Source: an uncultured Clostridia bacterium
GTDB lineage: Bacteria > Bacillota > Clostridia > Christensenellales > DTU072
Assembly: GCA_944362765.1 (NCBI GenBank)
Contig: CALVTP010000017.1
Coordinates: forward strand, 1 to 33,199
Direction: 5' to 3'
DNA: 33,199 bases
The notes beneath the pieces are model-generated. The model was not told the DNA's origin. It searched no databases and saw nothing but the letters and a program-made list of their open reading frames with translations. Both the position numbers and the translations under genes were made by a program. Of this stretch, positions 8,926 to 16,751 are shown one piece after another (the stretch's first letter is position 1; each line of letters opens with the position of its first letter).

Positions 8926-8948
8926 CTTATGGCTCCCGGGGGAGCAAG
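8926..8948 (-). promoter_or_regulatory. Hairpin in the rpsF leader (possible S6:S18 autoregulatory site)
   Basis: The minus-strand leader can fold GCTCC, loop CCCG, GGAGC, with an outer CTT/AAG pairing, just upstream of the ribosome site. Many bacteria control rpsF through a leader hairpin with an exposed CCG bound by the S6:S18 dimer, and a CCG is present in this loop. The match to that motif is only positional and partial. Confidence 0.35.
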
Positions 8949-8973
8949 GGTTATTTGCATAAAATGCTTAATT

Positions 8974-9002
8974 ATTATATATATGAAATAAACTATTGTA
9001 AA
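8974..9002 (-). promoter_or_regulatory. Promoter of rpsF-ssb-rpsR
   Basis: Read on the minus strand: TTTACA (9002-8997), a 17-bp spacer and TATAAT (8979-8974). The leader to rpsF would be about 58 nt and includes a hairpin and the ribosome site. Confidence 0.6.
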
Positions 9003-9323
9003 GCGTTTTCGGCAATTTTTTTATTTTCCGTGTTCGATCTACGCTGCGGAAAAGCCTTTCTAAGCCCTGAACTCAACATTAAAAAAGAAATTTTAGTAAA
9101 ACTTTTCGGCGTATAAGCCGCTGTTTTCAATAAAATATCGTTTTTCAGAGAGCGGCGGGTTAAAAGGCGTTTTCGAATCGAAATTTTACTTTGCGCACAC
9201 TCCAGGTTATTATGTTGTTTTAAATAAATTAAAACATATGGATAAAGTTGCTTGCGGTATAAATTTAACGGTTATTATAAGGTCAAAATACTTTGTCGCT
9301 TGAGAGGATAGTGTAAAATTTTG

Positions 9324-9404
9324 GTGACCGGAGGGTTGCCTGTTTTTGTTTGACCTTTCAACTTAATAAGGCAACCCGCCCGTCACACCTTTGAAAAAAG
9401 GTGT
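9324..9404 (+). other. Two adjacent strong hairpins in an intergenic region
   Basis: GTGAC(cgga)GGGTTGCC at 9324-9340 pairs with GGCAACCC(gccc)GTCAC ending at 9386, enclosing a loop of about 29 nt. The next hairpin follows at once: ACACCTTT, GAAA loop, AAAGGTGT at 9385-9404, a perfect 8-bp stem with a GNRA tetraloop. No ORF spans the region and no T tract follows, so it is not an ordinary terminator. The rest of 9003-9520 shows nothing else I can name. Confidence 0.4.
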
Positions 9405-9521
9405 AAAGTTACCGAAACAATTTATGATGTGGTCGTAATAGATACACAATTCAATTGCAATTGCATATTAATAATATTTGTTACGGCATGGCTTTATCTG
9501 TCAGCAAAATTCGGCGTTTAC

Positions 9522-9550
9522 TTGTAATTTGGTAACGATTATTCTATAAT
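9522..9550 (+). promoter_or_regulatory. Promoter of the MATE gene
   Basis: TTGTAA at 9522-9527, a 17-bp spacer and TATAAT at 9545-9550. The ATG is at 9565, so the leader would be only about 8 nt with no Shine-Dalgarno. Confidence 0.6.
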
Positions 9551-9564
9551 ACATAAATTGTAAT

Positions 9565-10956
9565 ATGGATAACAACGCTGTTGATTACGAAAATAAAAAC
9601 GATTTCTCGGTGGGCTCCGTCAAAAAGAGTATAGTAAAGCTTGCCATACCCTTGACGGTGGCGCAGCTCATCAACGTCCTTTATAACGTAGTCGACCGCA
9701 TCTATATCGGGCACCTCGCCGCCGATTCCACCAACGCGCTGTCGGGCGTCGGCTTGGCGCTTCCCATTATTACCATCATTACCGGCTTTGCCAACATGTT
9801 CGGCATGGGCGGAGCTTCATTGTGCTCGATTGCCCGCGGCGCACATGAGAAAGAACGCGCCGAAGGTATCTTGGGGACTTCCTTCGTCATGATTTTGATT
9901 GTGGGAGCGGTATTGACCGCGCTTCTCGAAGTCTTCGCAGAAGAGGTGTTGTATCTCGTCGGAGCGGGCAGCGAAACGATAGGTTATGCATTGGACTACC
10001 TCGTCATTTACCTTATCGGAACCGTCTTTCAAATGATGGCGCTCGGTATGAACTCCTTTATAAATTCCCAAGGGTTCGCCAAGACCGGCATGTTTACCGT
10101 TTTGATAGGCGCCGTGTTGAATATAGCGCTGGATCCGGTTTTTATCTTTGTCATGGATATGGGAGTCAAGGGCGCCGCCATCGCTACCGTAATCTCGCAA
10201 GTGGTTTCCGCAACCTGGGCTTTAGGGTTCCTGTTTTCTAAAAAAGCCATCATCCGCCTTCGTCCCAAAAATATCCGTATAAATCTCGGGTACCTTAAAA
10301 AAATCACCTCTTTAGGGTTGAGCGCCTTCGTTATGAACGCTTCGACCGGAGTCGTCCAAATCGTCAACAACGTCACTTTGGCGGAGTACGGCGGCGACCT
10401 CTATATCGGAGTCATGACGATTGTGAACTCCGTCCGGGAAATCGTCTACACCCCGCTTCAAGGCATCGCCGGCGGTGCCCAGCCCGTCATCGGTTACAAC
10501 TTCGGCGCCAACCGCGGTGAGCGCGTCCGCGAAGCCATCCGATTTTTGACGCTCATCTCCTTGTGCTTTACAATGGTGATCTGGGGGATCATTTTGATAA
10601 TTCCCGAGGCGGTCATGCGCGCATTCACCCCCGATCCCGCCTTGATAACCGCAGGCGTCCCCGCTCTCAATATCTACTTCTTCGGGCTCTTCCTTGCCGC
10701 TCTCCAATTCTCGGGGCAATATACCTTCGTCGCAGTCGGCAAGAGCAAGGAAGCCATTTTCTTCTCCACATTGAGGAAGGTCGTCATTGTCATACCGCTG
10801 GCGTGCACGCTCCCGTTGATGCCCTCGCTCGGAGTGAAAGGCGTGTTTTTAGCGGAGCCTATCTCAAGTTTCATAGCCTCGACGTTATGCTATCTCACTA
10901 TGTATTTAAGAGTATATAGGAAACTTTCCCCTATGAAGATTAAGAAAGTAAACTGA
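9565..10956 (+). CDS. MATE family multidrug efflux transporter
   Basis: 463 residues with about twelve transmembrane segments in two six-helix halves. It starts with a short polar segment and then SVKKSIVKLAIPLTVAQLIN, which is typical of the NorM/DinF-type MatE domain. The repeat-half motif QPVIGYNFGAN at about residue 310 is characteristic. MATE proteins export cationic drugs or metabolites using Na+ or H+ gradients; the substrate is not predictable. The start has a promoter but essentially no ribosome site. The last dozen or so codons overlap the left part of a repeat element A: the bases from GAAGATTAAG to the stop resemble the element core, so the native C-terminus has probably been replaced. 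Confidence 0.9.
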   Translation: MDNNAVDYENKNDFSVGSVKKSIVKLAIPLTVAQLINVLYNVVDRIYIGHLAADSTNALSGVGLALPIITIITGFANMFGMGGASLCSIARGAHEKERAEGILGTSFVMILIVGAVLTALLEVFAEEVLYLVGAGSETIGYALDYLVIYLIGTVFQMMALGMNSFINSQGFAKTGMFTVLIGAVLNIALDPVFIFVMDMGVKGAAIATVISQVVSATWALGFLFSKKAIIRLRPKNIRINLGYLKKITSLGLSAFVMNASTGVVQIVNNVTLAEYGGDLYIGVMTIVNSVREIVYTPLQGIAGGAQPVIGYNFGANRGERVREAIRFLTLISLCFTMVIWGIILIIPEAVMRAFTPDPALITAGVPALNIYFFGLFLAALQFSGQYTFVAVGKSKEAIFFSTLRKVVIVIPLACTLPLMPSLGVKGVFLAEPISSFIASTLCYLTMYLRVYRKLSPMKIKKVN

Positions 10957-11056
10957 TTTTGCTCGCGAAAAGGAAGTCCTTTGAAATAAGTTCGTACCTC
11001 CCGTACGGACTTTTTTATAAGGAGATATAGAATAGGGGAAATTTTCCTATATACTC
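10910..11056. repeat. Element A at the 3' end of the MATE gene
   Basis: 147 bp. The left arm at 10910-10934 is coding sequence (GAGTATATAGG and on). The right arm at 11032-11056 is its inverted copy with one mismatch in 25. The core has GTACctcccGTAC with a following CGGACTTTTTTATAAGG, in the same orientation relative to the gene as at the other loci. The stop codon at 10954 lies within the element. Confidence 0.75.
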
Positions 11057-11580
11057 TTTTATCCGCGTTTTGGGGCGCTCTCGGGGGTGCCTTTCCGCGA
11101 AGTGTATAAGATTTTAAGGTCTACACCCTATGGGCGTCTCCGGTCATGTACTCTCATGTACACTCCCTTCGACGCTTCGCGAAAAATCACCCCCGATATC
11201 GGCGAACCTGTCTTTTGTCGGTTTAAACTGCGTATGTTTATCACCTTCGCCCCAATCCGCTGCGTATCTCGTACTTTACACGCTCGTCTACATCTCGACG
11301 GCTGTATTTTATAGTGAGGGTTTGGTCGGTTGCGGTCTTTCCCCTATAAAATTGAAAGATAAAACCTGATTTGCTCGCGAAAAGGAAGTCCTTTGAAATA
11401 AGTTCGTACCTCCCGTACGGACTTTTTTTATAAGGAGATATAGAATAGGGGAAATTTTCCTATATACTCTTTTATCCTTCTAATGACAGGAGCGAGACAG
11501 CGACTGTCTTTCCCGAAAGTGCTGTAAAATATGCCACAAAGTGCGGGTTTTGGGGCTGCCTGCGGGGTCAGGCTGTTTTT
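11057..11580. repeat. Repeat array 2 after the MATE gene
   Basis: Contains a C palindrome (11081-11196), an inverted B unit (about 11250-11300) and a second A copy (11338-11469). The core and right arm of that copy (11445-11469) are nearly identical to those of the first, offset by about 411 bp, so this is a recent local duplication. Debris related to the ACAGGAGCGA...CGACTGTC hairpin follows near 11487-11510. No gene is seen. Confidence 0.75.
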
Positions 11581-11586
11581 CCTGTG

Positions 11587-12276
11587 TCAGTCTATTTTTA
11601 TCATTCTGTAACCGACTCCGACGTGGGTCTGGATGTATTGCGGAGAGTCCGGAAGCGGGGCTATCTTTTTTCTCAAGGTTGCCATAAATACTCTCAGCGA
11701 GCCGACGTTACTTTCCCATGCCGATTCCCATATGCTGCGCGTGATGAAGGTATGTGTCAGCACTTTTCCGACGTTTTTTGCAAGAATACATAATAATTTA
11801 TACTCTATCGGGGTGAGATGGAGTTCTTCTCCTGCGAGAAAGACCGAGCCTGCGGCGTAATCTATCGTAAGTTCTCCGTTGACAAACTTTGCGTCGGCGG
11901 TGACGGCGGAGGAGAGGCGGCGGATCGTGGCACGGATCCTTGCCAAAAGCTCTTCCACGGAAAAAGGCTTGGTCAGGTAATCGTCGGCGCCCGAGTCGAG
12001 TGCTTCTATCTTATCGCGGTCGTCGCTTCTTGCGGAGATGACGATAATCGGCATTTCCGACCAGGTGCGCACCTTTTTTATGACTTCAACGCCGTCGCAA
12101 TCGGGAAGTCCCAAGTCCAACAGCATGATATCCGGTCTGTTCGAAGCCGCCAGCATAATCGCCGTTTCACCGTTGCTTGCCGGAATGTGGCGGTAGCCGT
12201 GCGCTTTCAGCGTGGTAGTGATAAGATTGCTTATCGGCGGGTCGTCCTCGACAACCAGGATCGAAGCGTTATTCAT
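11587..12276 (-). CDS. KdpE-like response regulator (OmpR family)
   Basis: 229 residues. The receiver domain (1-115) has the acidic pair DD at 11-12, phosphoacceptor Asp54 in LLDLGLPD, and the conserved Lys in LTKPFS. A winged-helix DNA-binding domain follows (about 130-229), with LTPIEYKLLCILAKNVGKVLTH typical of KdpE. Its start overlaps the sensor gene's end by 8 nt, indicating translational coupling. In known systems KdpE activates high-affinity potassium uptake genes in response to KdpD. No kdpFABC is in view; the nearest potassium transporter genes are ktrAB, directly upstream in the same direction, so those are the likely targets (inference). Confidence 0.88.
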   Translation of the reverse strand: MNNASILVVEDDPPISNLITTTLKAHGYRHIPASNGETAIMLAASNRPDIMLLDLGLPDCDGVEVIKKVRTWSEMPIIVISARSDDRDKIEALDSGADDYLTKPFSVEELLARIRATIRRLSSAVTADAKFVNGELTIDYAAGSVFLAGEELHLTPIEYKLLCILAKNVGKVLTHTFITRSIWESAWESNVGSLRVFMATLRKKIAPLPDSPQYIQTHVGVGYRMIKID

Positions 12277-14098
12277 TTATGTTTACCTCCGCAAGCGGTA
12301 ATCTGAAAGTAAAGCGGGCGCCGGTGGGCTCGTTATCCGTCAAGTCGATGGCGCCGCCGTGCGATTCGATAATAACCCTTGCCAGATACAGCCCGAGCCC
12401 CAGGCTACGCCTTCTCGGTACGTTTTCCCCGGTGAAGAATTTTTCGAAGACCTTCGGCTTTATTTCATCGGGAACCCCCGGACCGTGATCGGCAACGGTA
12501 ACTGCGGCAAAATCTCCGTCTCGGGCAACCGAAACAGCGATTTCGGAACCCTGAGGCGAATATTTTGCGGCGTTATCAATCAGATTGACGACCACTTGAA
12601 TTATGAGTTTTGCGTCAATTTTTACAAACAGAAACTCTTCCGCGGAGAAGGTGATTTTGGAAGATTTTTCTTGAAAACGCACGTGCGTCAATGCCTCCGA
12701 TACGACCTCGTCCATCAATTCCGTCGTGAGGCGGAGCTTCAATTTTCCGTCCTCTATCTTGGTAACGGACAGGAGGTTTTCGACAAGCTTTATAAGCCAT
12801 ACGGAGTCGTTATAGATATCCGAATAGATGGCTTGGCGGGTGTCGCTGTCGAAGGCGTTTTCGTTGGTCATAAGGTTGGCTGCGTTGCCGGATATCGTCG
12901 TCAGCGGCGTTCTTAAGTCGTGCGAAATCGAACGAAGCAGATCGGCTCTCAGCTCCTCCCTTTTTGCGGAAGCAGCCGCAAGCTCCTTTTCGGCGAGATT
13001 CAGCTTGTTGTCGATCGCCAGCCTGCACTCGCCTACTATCGATTTTGCGATGCTGTCTTCGAAGGACTCCTCAGCGATATCGGTGATAAAAGTGGCATAG
13101 TGTGCGCCCCCTCTGTCGACGGAGTACAGCTTCTCTGAGGGACGCGCCGCCGGAGGAGCTCCTTTGACGACGGTTACATCGGAAGAGGTCAATTTTTGCA
13201 ATTGCTCTTTCGTTGCCAGGAGAATTTCCTCTTCCGTATCGGCATTTTGTATCAGGCGGTTGGCTTCAAACAAAATTTTAGTGCGGTAGGCTCTCCGCGA
13301 AGCTTCTTTTGCGCGTGTTTTCCATTTCGAAGCCAGCGTCCCCGCAAAAATCGACGCCGCAAGCATGACGAAAAATGTAACGAGATAACCTTCGTCATAT
13401 GCCTTCAACGAAAACCGCGGGGCGGTAAACAGTAGATTGAACAGCAACACGCCGGCTATCGACGAGAGCACCCAACAAAGCTTGCTGGAGGTCACTCCGC
13501 CGGTTATCAGGGCTCCTAAAATATAGACGGTGATGATGTTGGCTTCGGAAAAACCGAGCGCCGAAAAAAGATACCCGAGCGCCGTCGCTGCGGCAAGTAT
13601 GCCGAAAGCCAGACCGAAGTCCTTTATGAGTCCCTTCGCGTCGGGCGCGGTGAAAAGCTTCCGGGCGTGCATGCGGAAGGTTGTTTCGGAGTCGGGAATG
13701 ATGTAGATGTCTGTTCCGGGAGCCATCAGAATCAGCCGGTCGGCTATGGAGGGCTTTCCGAAAAAGCTTTTTTTCGAGGCGGCGGATCTTCCGATTACTA
13801 TTTTTGTCACTCCCGCAAGACGGGCGTATTCCGACAGATGAAACGCCACGTCGCTGCCGGATACCGAAGAAACTTCGGCGCCGAGTGACTCGGCAAGACG
13901 GAAGTTGTCGTGAAGCCTCCGGCGCTCTTCTTCGGTAAGATTGTTACCGGGATCGGCGATATAAAGGGCGCTGAGTGTTGCGTCGAAGGCGCTTGCCATC
14001 CTACCTGCCGTTTCTATTATTTTTTTGTTCGACGGCGCAGCCGACAGCCCCACAAGAATGTGACACCGTCTTTCGCAGTCCGAATTTGATAATGACAT
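12269..14098 (-). CDS. KdpD-like sensor histidine kinase lacking the N-terminal KdpD domain
   Basis: 609 residues against about 890 for full KdpD. It starts directly with a universal-stress-protein-like domain (about 10-137, HILVGLSAAPSNKKIIETAG). Four transmembrane helices follow (about 160-255), then a GAF-like linker (about 275-370) and a HisKA domain with phosphoacceptor His393 in SISHDLRTPLT. The HATPase domain carries NLIDNAAKYSP, DHGPGVP and a GLGLYLAR G-box. The Walker-type KdpD input domain that normally precedes the stress-protein domain, and that also reads c-di-AMP in Firmicutes, is missing. A promoter and two dyads sit just upstream. Paired with the KdpE-like regulator. Confidence 0.9.
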   Translation of the reverse strand: MSLSNSDCERRCHILVGLSAAPSNKKIIETAGRMASAFDATLSALYIADPGNNLTEEERRRLHDNFRLAESLGAEVSSVSGSDVAFHLSEYARLAGVTKIVIGRSAASKKSFFGKPSIADRLILMAPGTDIYIIPDSETTFRMHARKLFTAPDAKGLIKDFGLAFGILAAATALGYLFSALGFSEANIITVYILGALITGGVTSSKLCWVLSSIAGVLLFNLLFTAPRFSLKAYDEGYLVTFFVMLAASIFAGTLASKWKTRAKEASRRAYRTKILFEANRLIQNADTEEEILLATKEQLQKLTSSDVTVVKGAPPAARPSEKLYSVDRGGAHYATFITDIAEESFEDSIAKSIVGECRLAIDNKLNLAEKELAAASAKREELRADLLRSISHDLRTPLTTISGNAANLMTNENAFDSDTRQAIYSDIYNDSVWLIKLVENLLSVTKIEDGKLKLRLTTELMDEVVSEALTHVRFQEKSSKITFSAEEFLFVKIDAKLIIQVVVNLIDNAAKYSPQGSEIAVSVARDGDFAAVTVADHGPGVPDEIKPKVFEKFFTGENVPRRRSLGLGLYLARVIIESHGGAIDLTDNEPTGARFTFRLPLAEVNINE

Positions 14099-14122
14099 TT
14101 CTCGTATTCCGGAAGGGCGATG

Positions 14123-14134
14123 GTTACTGGTAAC
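14123..14134. promoter_or_regulatory. Dyad GTTACTGGTAAC at the kdpD start region
   Basis: A 5-bp inverted repeat just downstream of the predicted start of transcription. It shares the GGTTAC half with the dyad at 14174-14186 on the other side of the promoter. The pair may be operators of one regulator. Confidence 0.35.
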
Positions 14135-14146
14135 TATACTATAACG

Positions 14147-14175
14147 ATTATACTATATCATAAACGAAATGGCAA
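14147..14175 (-). promoter_or_regulatory. Promoter of kdpD-kdpE
   Basis: Minus strand: TTGCCA (14175-14170), a 17-bp spacer and TATAAT (14152-14147). This lets the sensor-regulator pair be expressed independently of the upstream ktr genes. Confidence 0.6.
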
Positions 14176-14186
14176 CGGTTACCGTT
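14174..14186. promoter_or_regulatory. Perfect dyad AACGGTTACCGTT over the -35 region
   Basis: A 13-bp palindrome overlapping the -35 box of the kdpD promoter, in a position to repress. The regulator is unknown. Confidence 0.4.
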
Positions 14187-14190
14187 TAAC

Positions 14191-14427
14191 TCACGCGTCG
14201 AACTTGTTCTCCTTGTTCTCCTTGTTTTCCTTGATAAGTTTCTTGTGCGGAGATTTTACAGCCTTTGATTCCCTGAGAATACTTCTTAGTTCTTCCGAGT
14301 GGAAAATTTCTTCCGCGTCTTCCCGCGCCGAAGGCGGAGGCTTCGGCTTGGATTTTTCGGTAGCTTTTGCAACAAAATATCCGCAAATGCCAACCGGGAT
14401 CAGCAGCAGGGCAAGGAGAGCTTCCAT
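14191..14427 (-). CDS. Small single-pass membrane protein in the ktr cluster
   Basis: 78 residues from the ATG two bases after the ktrA stop; an upstream in-frame ATG at 14445, overlapping ktrA, would give 84. One transmembrane helix (ALLALLLIPVGICGYFVA) is followed by a Pro-rich, then acidic and Lys-rich cytoplasmic tail ending KENKENKENKFDA. I recognise no family. Position after ktrA and the single-helix form recall small accessory subunits of potassium systems such as KdpF, but no sequence similarity is claimed. Tight spacing with ktrA supports it as a real gene. Confidence 0.6.
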   Translation of the reverse strand: MEALLALLLIPVGICGYFVAKATEKSKPKPPPSAREDAEEIFHSEELRSILRESKAVKSPHKKLIKENKENKENKFDA

Positions 14428-14429
14428 TT

Positions 14430-15083
14430 CTATATGTCGAAGCATTTCTGGACGAGTTTATATTCGCCCAGAACAAAAAGAGACATATTTTCGGTTATTA
14501 CCGTTTCCGGAGCAACCAATGGAGCAATTTTTCCGTTGGATTTAGTCGCGATGATGCTGACGGAATACCTTCTTCGTATGTCTATCTCGGCGATGCTTTT
14601 TCCTATCCATTGCTTTGGCGGCGTCACTTCGAAAATGGAAAATCCCGAGCCGAGCTCTATGTAGTCCAGAAGGTGGTCGGCGGAGTATCTTGTCGCGAGC
14701 CAACTTGCGAGCTGTTTTTCCGGATAGACTATTTCGTCGGCACCGTTTCTTAGGAGAAATTTGGCTTGCCCGTCGCGTTCGGCGCGAGATACAACCTTTT
14801 TTGCACCCAGCTCCTTAAGCATATATGTCGTTTCCAGAGAGCTTTGGAAGTCGCCGCTTATCGTGACTATCGCTACGTCGTAGGAGTCGACGCCAAGCGA
14901 CTTCAAAAACTGCTCGTTGGTGGAATCGCCTATCTCCGCGGAGGTGACGAAAGGCATTATTTCGTTGATTTTCTGCTCGTCACGGTCGACAGCCATGACT
15001 TCGTGCCCTAGGTCGTTAAGCCTTAAAGCGATGTGGCGACCGAAGCGCCCGAGTCCTATTAACAATATCGATTTCGTTTTCAT
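14430..15083 (-). CDS. ktrA: Potassium uptake regulatory subunit (KtrA/TrkA type RCK protein)
   Basis: 217 residues. The N-terminal Rossmann RCK domain (1-135) starts MKTKSILLIGLGRFGRHIAL with the GxGxxG nucleotide-binding loop and an acidic residue after the second strand (VDRDE). A TrkA-C domain follows (about 140-217). Forms a cytoplasmic ring that gates the KtrB channel subunit in response to ATP/ADP and, in many Firmicutes, c-di-AMP at the C-terminal domain. Lies 39 nt after ktrB. Confidence 0.93.
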   Translation of the reverse strand: MKTKSILLIGLGRFGRHIALRLNDLGHEVMAVDRDEQKINEIMPFVTSAEIGDSTNEQFLKSLGVDSYDVAIVTISGDFQSSLETTYMLKELGAKKVVSRAERDGQAKFLLRNGADEIVYPEKQLASWLATRYSADHLLDYIELGSGFSIFEVTPPKQWIGKSIAEIDIRRRYSVSIIATKSNGKIAPLVAPETVITENMSLFVLGEYKLVQKCFDI

Positions 15084-15122
15084 AATTCTTTTTGTCCTTT
15101 CAATTGTTTCGGCTCGATTTAT

Positions 15123-16457
15123 TTATCCGACGCTGACGTTGTCGACGGGGAGTTTGGAGACGGGTTTATTCTTTTTCCCGAGTGCCGCGTAAATAAGCGT
15201 CAGTCCGCCCACTCGTCCGAAGAACATCAGCGCTATCAATATCAGTTTCGAGGCGATGCCGAGATTCGGCGTGATACCGAGTGTCAGCCCGACGGTGCCT
15301 ATTGCGGAAGCCACCTCGTAGAAGCACTCCGTAACAGGCAGCTTTTCGATGCCGCTTATCGTAAGTCCTGCCAGGAAAAAGAGGGTTATGTACATCATAA
15401 ACACGGTAGTGGCGTTTTTCGGGGTGGAGTCGTCGAGTCGGCGACGGAAGAGCTCCACGTCGTCTTTTTTCAGGAATACCGAAAACGCCGTCGCGAAAGT
15501 GATCGCGAAGGTCGTCGTTTTCATACCGCCCGCCGTAGAGCCGGGTGAGCCGCCTATCAGCATCAAAGCTATCATGATGTACAGCCCTACGTCGCTGATA
15601 GCGGGGAGGGAAACGGTGTTATAGCCCGCCGTACGCGGCGTCACCGACTGAAACAGCGAGGCGAGTATTCTTTCCCCGACAGGGAGCTCCTCGAATTCCC
15701 AAATGAAAAAATAGAGGGCGGGGACGAATATAAGAACGGCGGTGACGACGAGCGCGAGTTTGCTTTGCGTGCGGTAGCGGGAAAAGCGGAATTTGTGCTT
15801 TACGACGTCTTCCCACACCAAAAAACCGATACCGCCGATAACTATTAAAAGCATTATCGTCAGATTGATTACGGGGTCGGCGGAGTAGGCTGTCAGCGAC
15901 GAAAAAGCGCCCGTCTTGTCGCCCATAATGTCGAAGCCGGCGTTGCAGAACGCCGAAATCGAATGGAAAACGGCAAGCCAGATGCCTTCCGCGCCGTAGT
16001 CGATAATGAAGACGGGGGACATTATCAATGCGCCGACGAATTCTATGATGAAGACGCCGCGGATAATGAAGCCCGTCATTTTGACGATGCCGCCGACTTC
16101 GGGAGCTGCAAGCGCCTCCTGCATCGTGCCGCGCGCGAACAAGCCGGGTTTTTTTCCGGCAAGCATCATCAACAGAGCACCTACCGTGACGACGCCGAGC
16201 CCGCCCGTCTGTATCAGCGCGAGAATGACGATTTCGCCGAACAGCGACCAATGGAGGGCGGTGTCGTAAACGATGAGTCCCGTGACGCAAACCGCCGACG
16301 TGGAAGTGAACAGCGCGTCGATAAACGGAGTCCAACTGCCGTCCGAGGAAGAAAAGGGGAAGCACAAAAGCGCCGCCCCCAGCAAAATGACGCCGGAAAA
16401 CCCCAAAAGTATTATCTGAAAAGAACTTAGTCTGAATTTTCTTGATTTTACAGGCAT
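15123..16457 (-). CDS. ktrB: Potassium uptake membrane subunit (KtrB/TrkH family)
   Basis: 444 residues from the ATG at 16457, which has AGGTGG upstream; a TTG start 30 nt earlier is possible but lacks support. Four pore-loop units, each with the filter glycine, are visible: TSTSAVCVTGLIVYD, SAFCNAGFDIMGDKTG, SVTPRTAGYNTVSLP and VASAIGTVGLTLGITP. This is the one-polypeptide, four-repeat architecture of SKT potassium channels or transporters. Works with ktrA, its neighbour. Two 12-bp direct repeats lie just upstream. Confidence 0.93.
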   Translation of the reverse strand: MPVKSRKFRLSSFQIILLGFSGVILLGAALLCFPFSSSDGSWTPFIDALFTSTSAVCVTGLIVYDTALHWSLFGEIVILALIQTGGLGVVTVGALLMMLAGKKPGLFARGTMQEALAAPEVGGIVKMTGFIIRGVFIIEFVGALIMSPVFIIDYGAEGIWLAVFHSISAFCNAGFDIMGDKTGAFSSLTAYSADPVINLTIMLLIVIGGIGFLVWEDVVKHKFRFSRYRTQSKLALVVTAVLIFVPALYFFIWEFEELPVGERILASLFQSVTPRTAGYNTVSLPAISDVGLYIMIALMLIGGSPGSTAGGMKTTTFAITFATAFSVFLKKDDVELFRRRLDDSTPKNATTVFMMYITLFFLAGLTISGIEKLPVTECFYEVASAIGTVGLTLGITPNLGIASKLILIALMFFGRVGGLTLIYAALGKKNKPVSKLPVDNVSVG

Positions 16458-16488
16458 GTTACCACCTACGTCTGTATTGTAGCGCAAG

Positions 16489-16531
16489 CGGCATTAAGAA
16501 TACGTTATAAAAAGCTTGACGGCATTAAGAA
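16489..16531. promoter_or_regulatory. 12-bp direct repeat upstream of ktrB
   Basis: CGGCATTAAGAA occurs at 16489-16500 and again at 16520-16531, a period of 31 bp (three helical turns). On the ktrB strand this reads TTCTTAATGCCG twice. Direct repeats are the usual binding form of OmpR-family regulators, so this is a candidate site for the nearby KdpE-like protein. The remaining 16532-16751 shows GC-rich inverted repeats but no gene. Confidence 0.4.
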
Positions 16532-16751
16532 AACATTAACGCCCGACGTAAGACGCGCCGGCGCCGAGGCATAAAGAAAAACGCCTCATGCGTCGGCATT
16601 CGGGATGTATTAATAAATGTCGGGCGGGCGCGCGGGAGGCGCGAAAGAATCAATACATAATGCAATAATTAACAAAAGCGCGTGCCGGTACGACCTTTTT
16701 TAAGGGATGCGCGCTAAGCGTTCGGTAGGAATAGGGGAAGTTCCCCGGAAA

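Noticed and set aside
11087-11369. Short plus-strand ORFs of 75-79 residues, with relatives in the other arrays
   Set aside because: They are translations of the C and B repeat modules, recur wherever those modules occur, and are frame-disrupted between copies; no ribosome sites.
16458-16751. ydaO (c-di-AMP) riboswitch upstream of ktrB
   Set aside because: The leader from the likely promoter is too short, and the GC-rich inverted repeats upstream do not show the conserved core.
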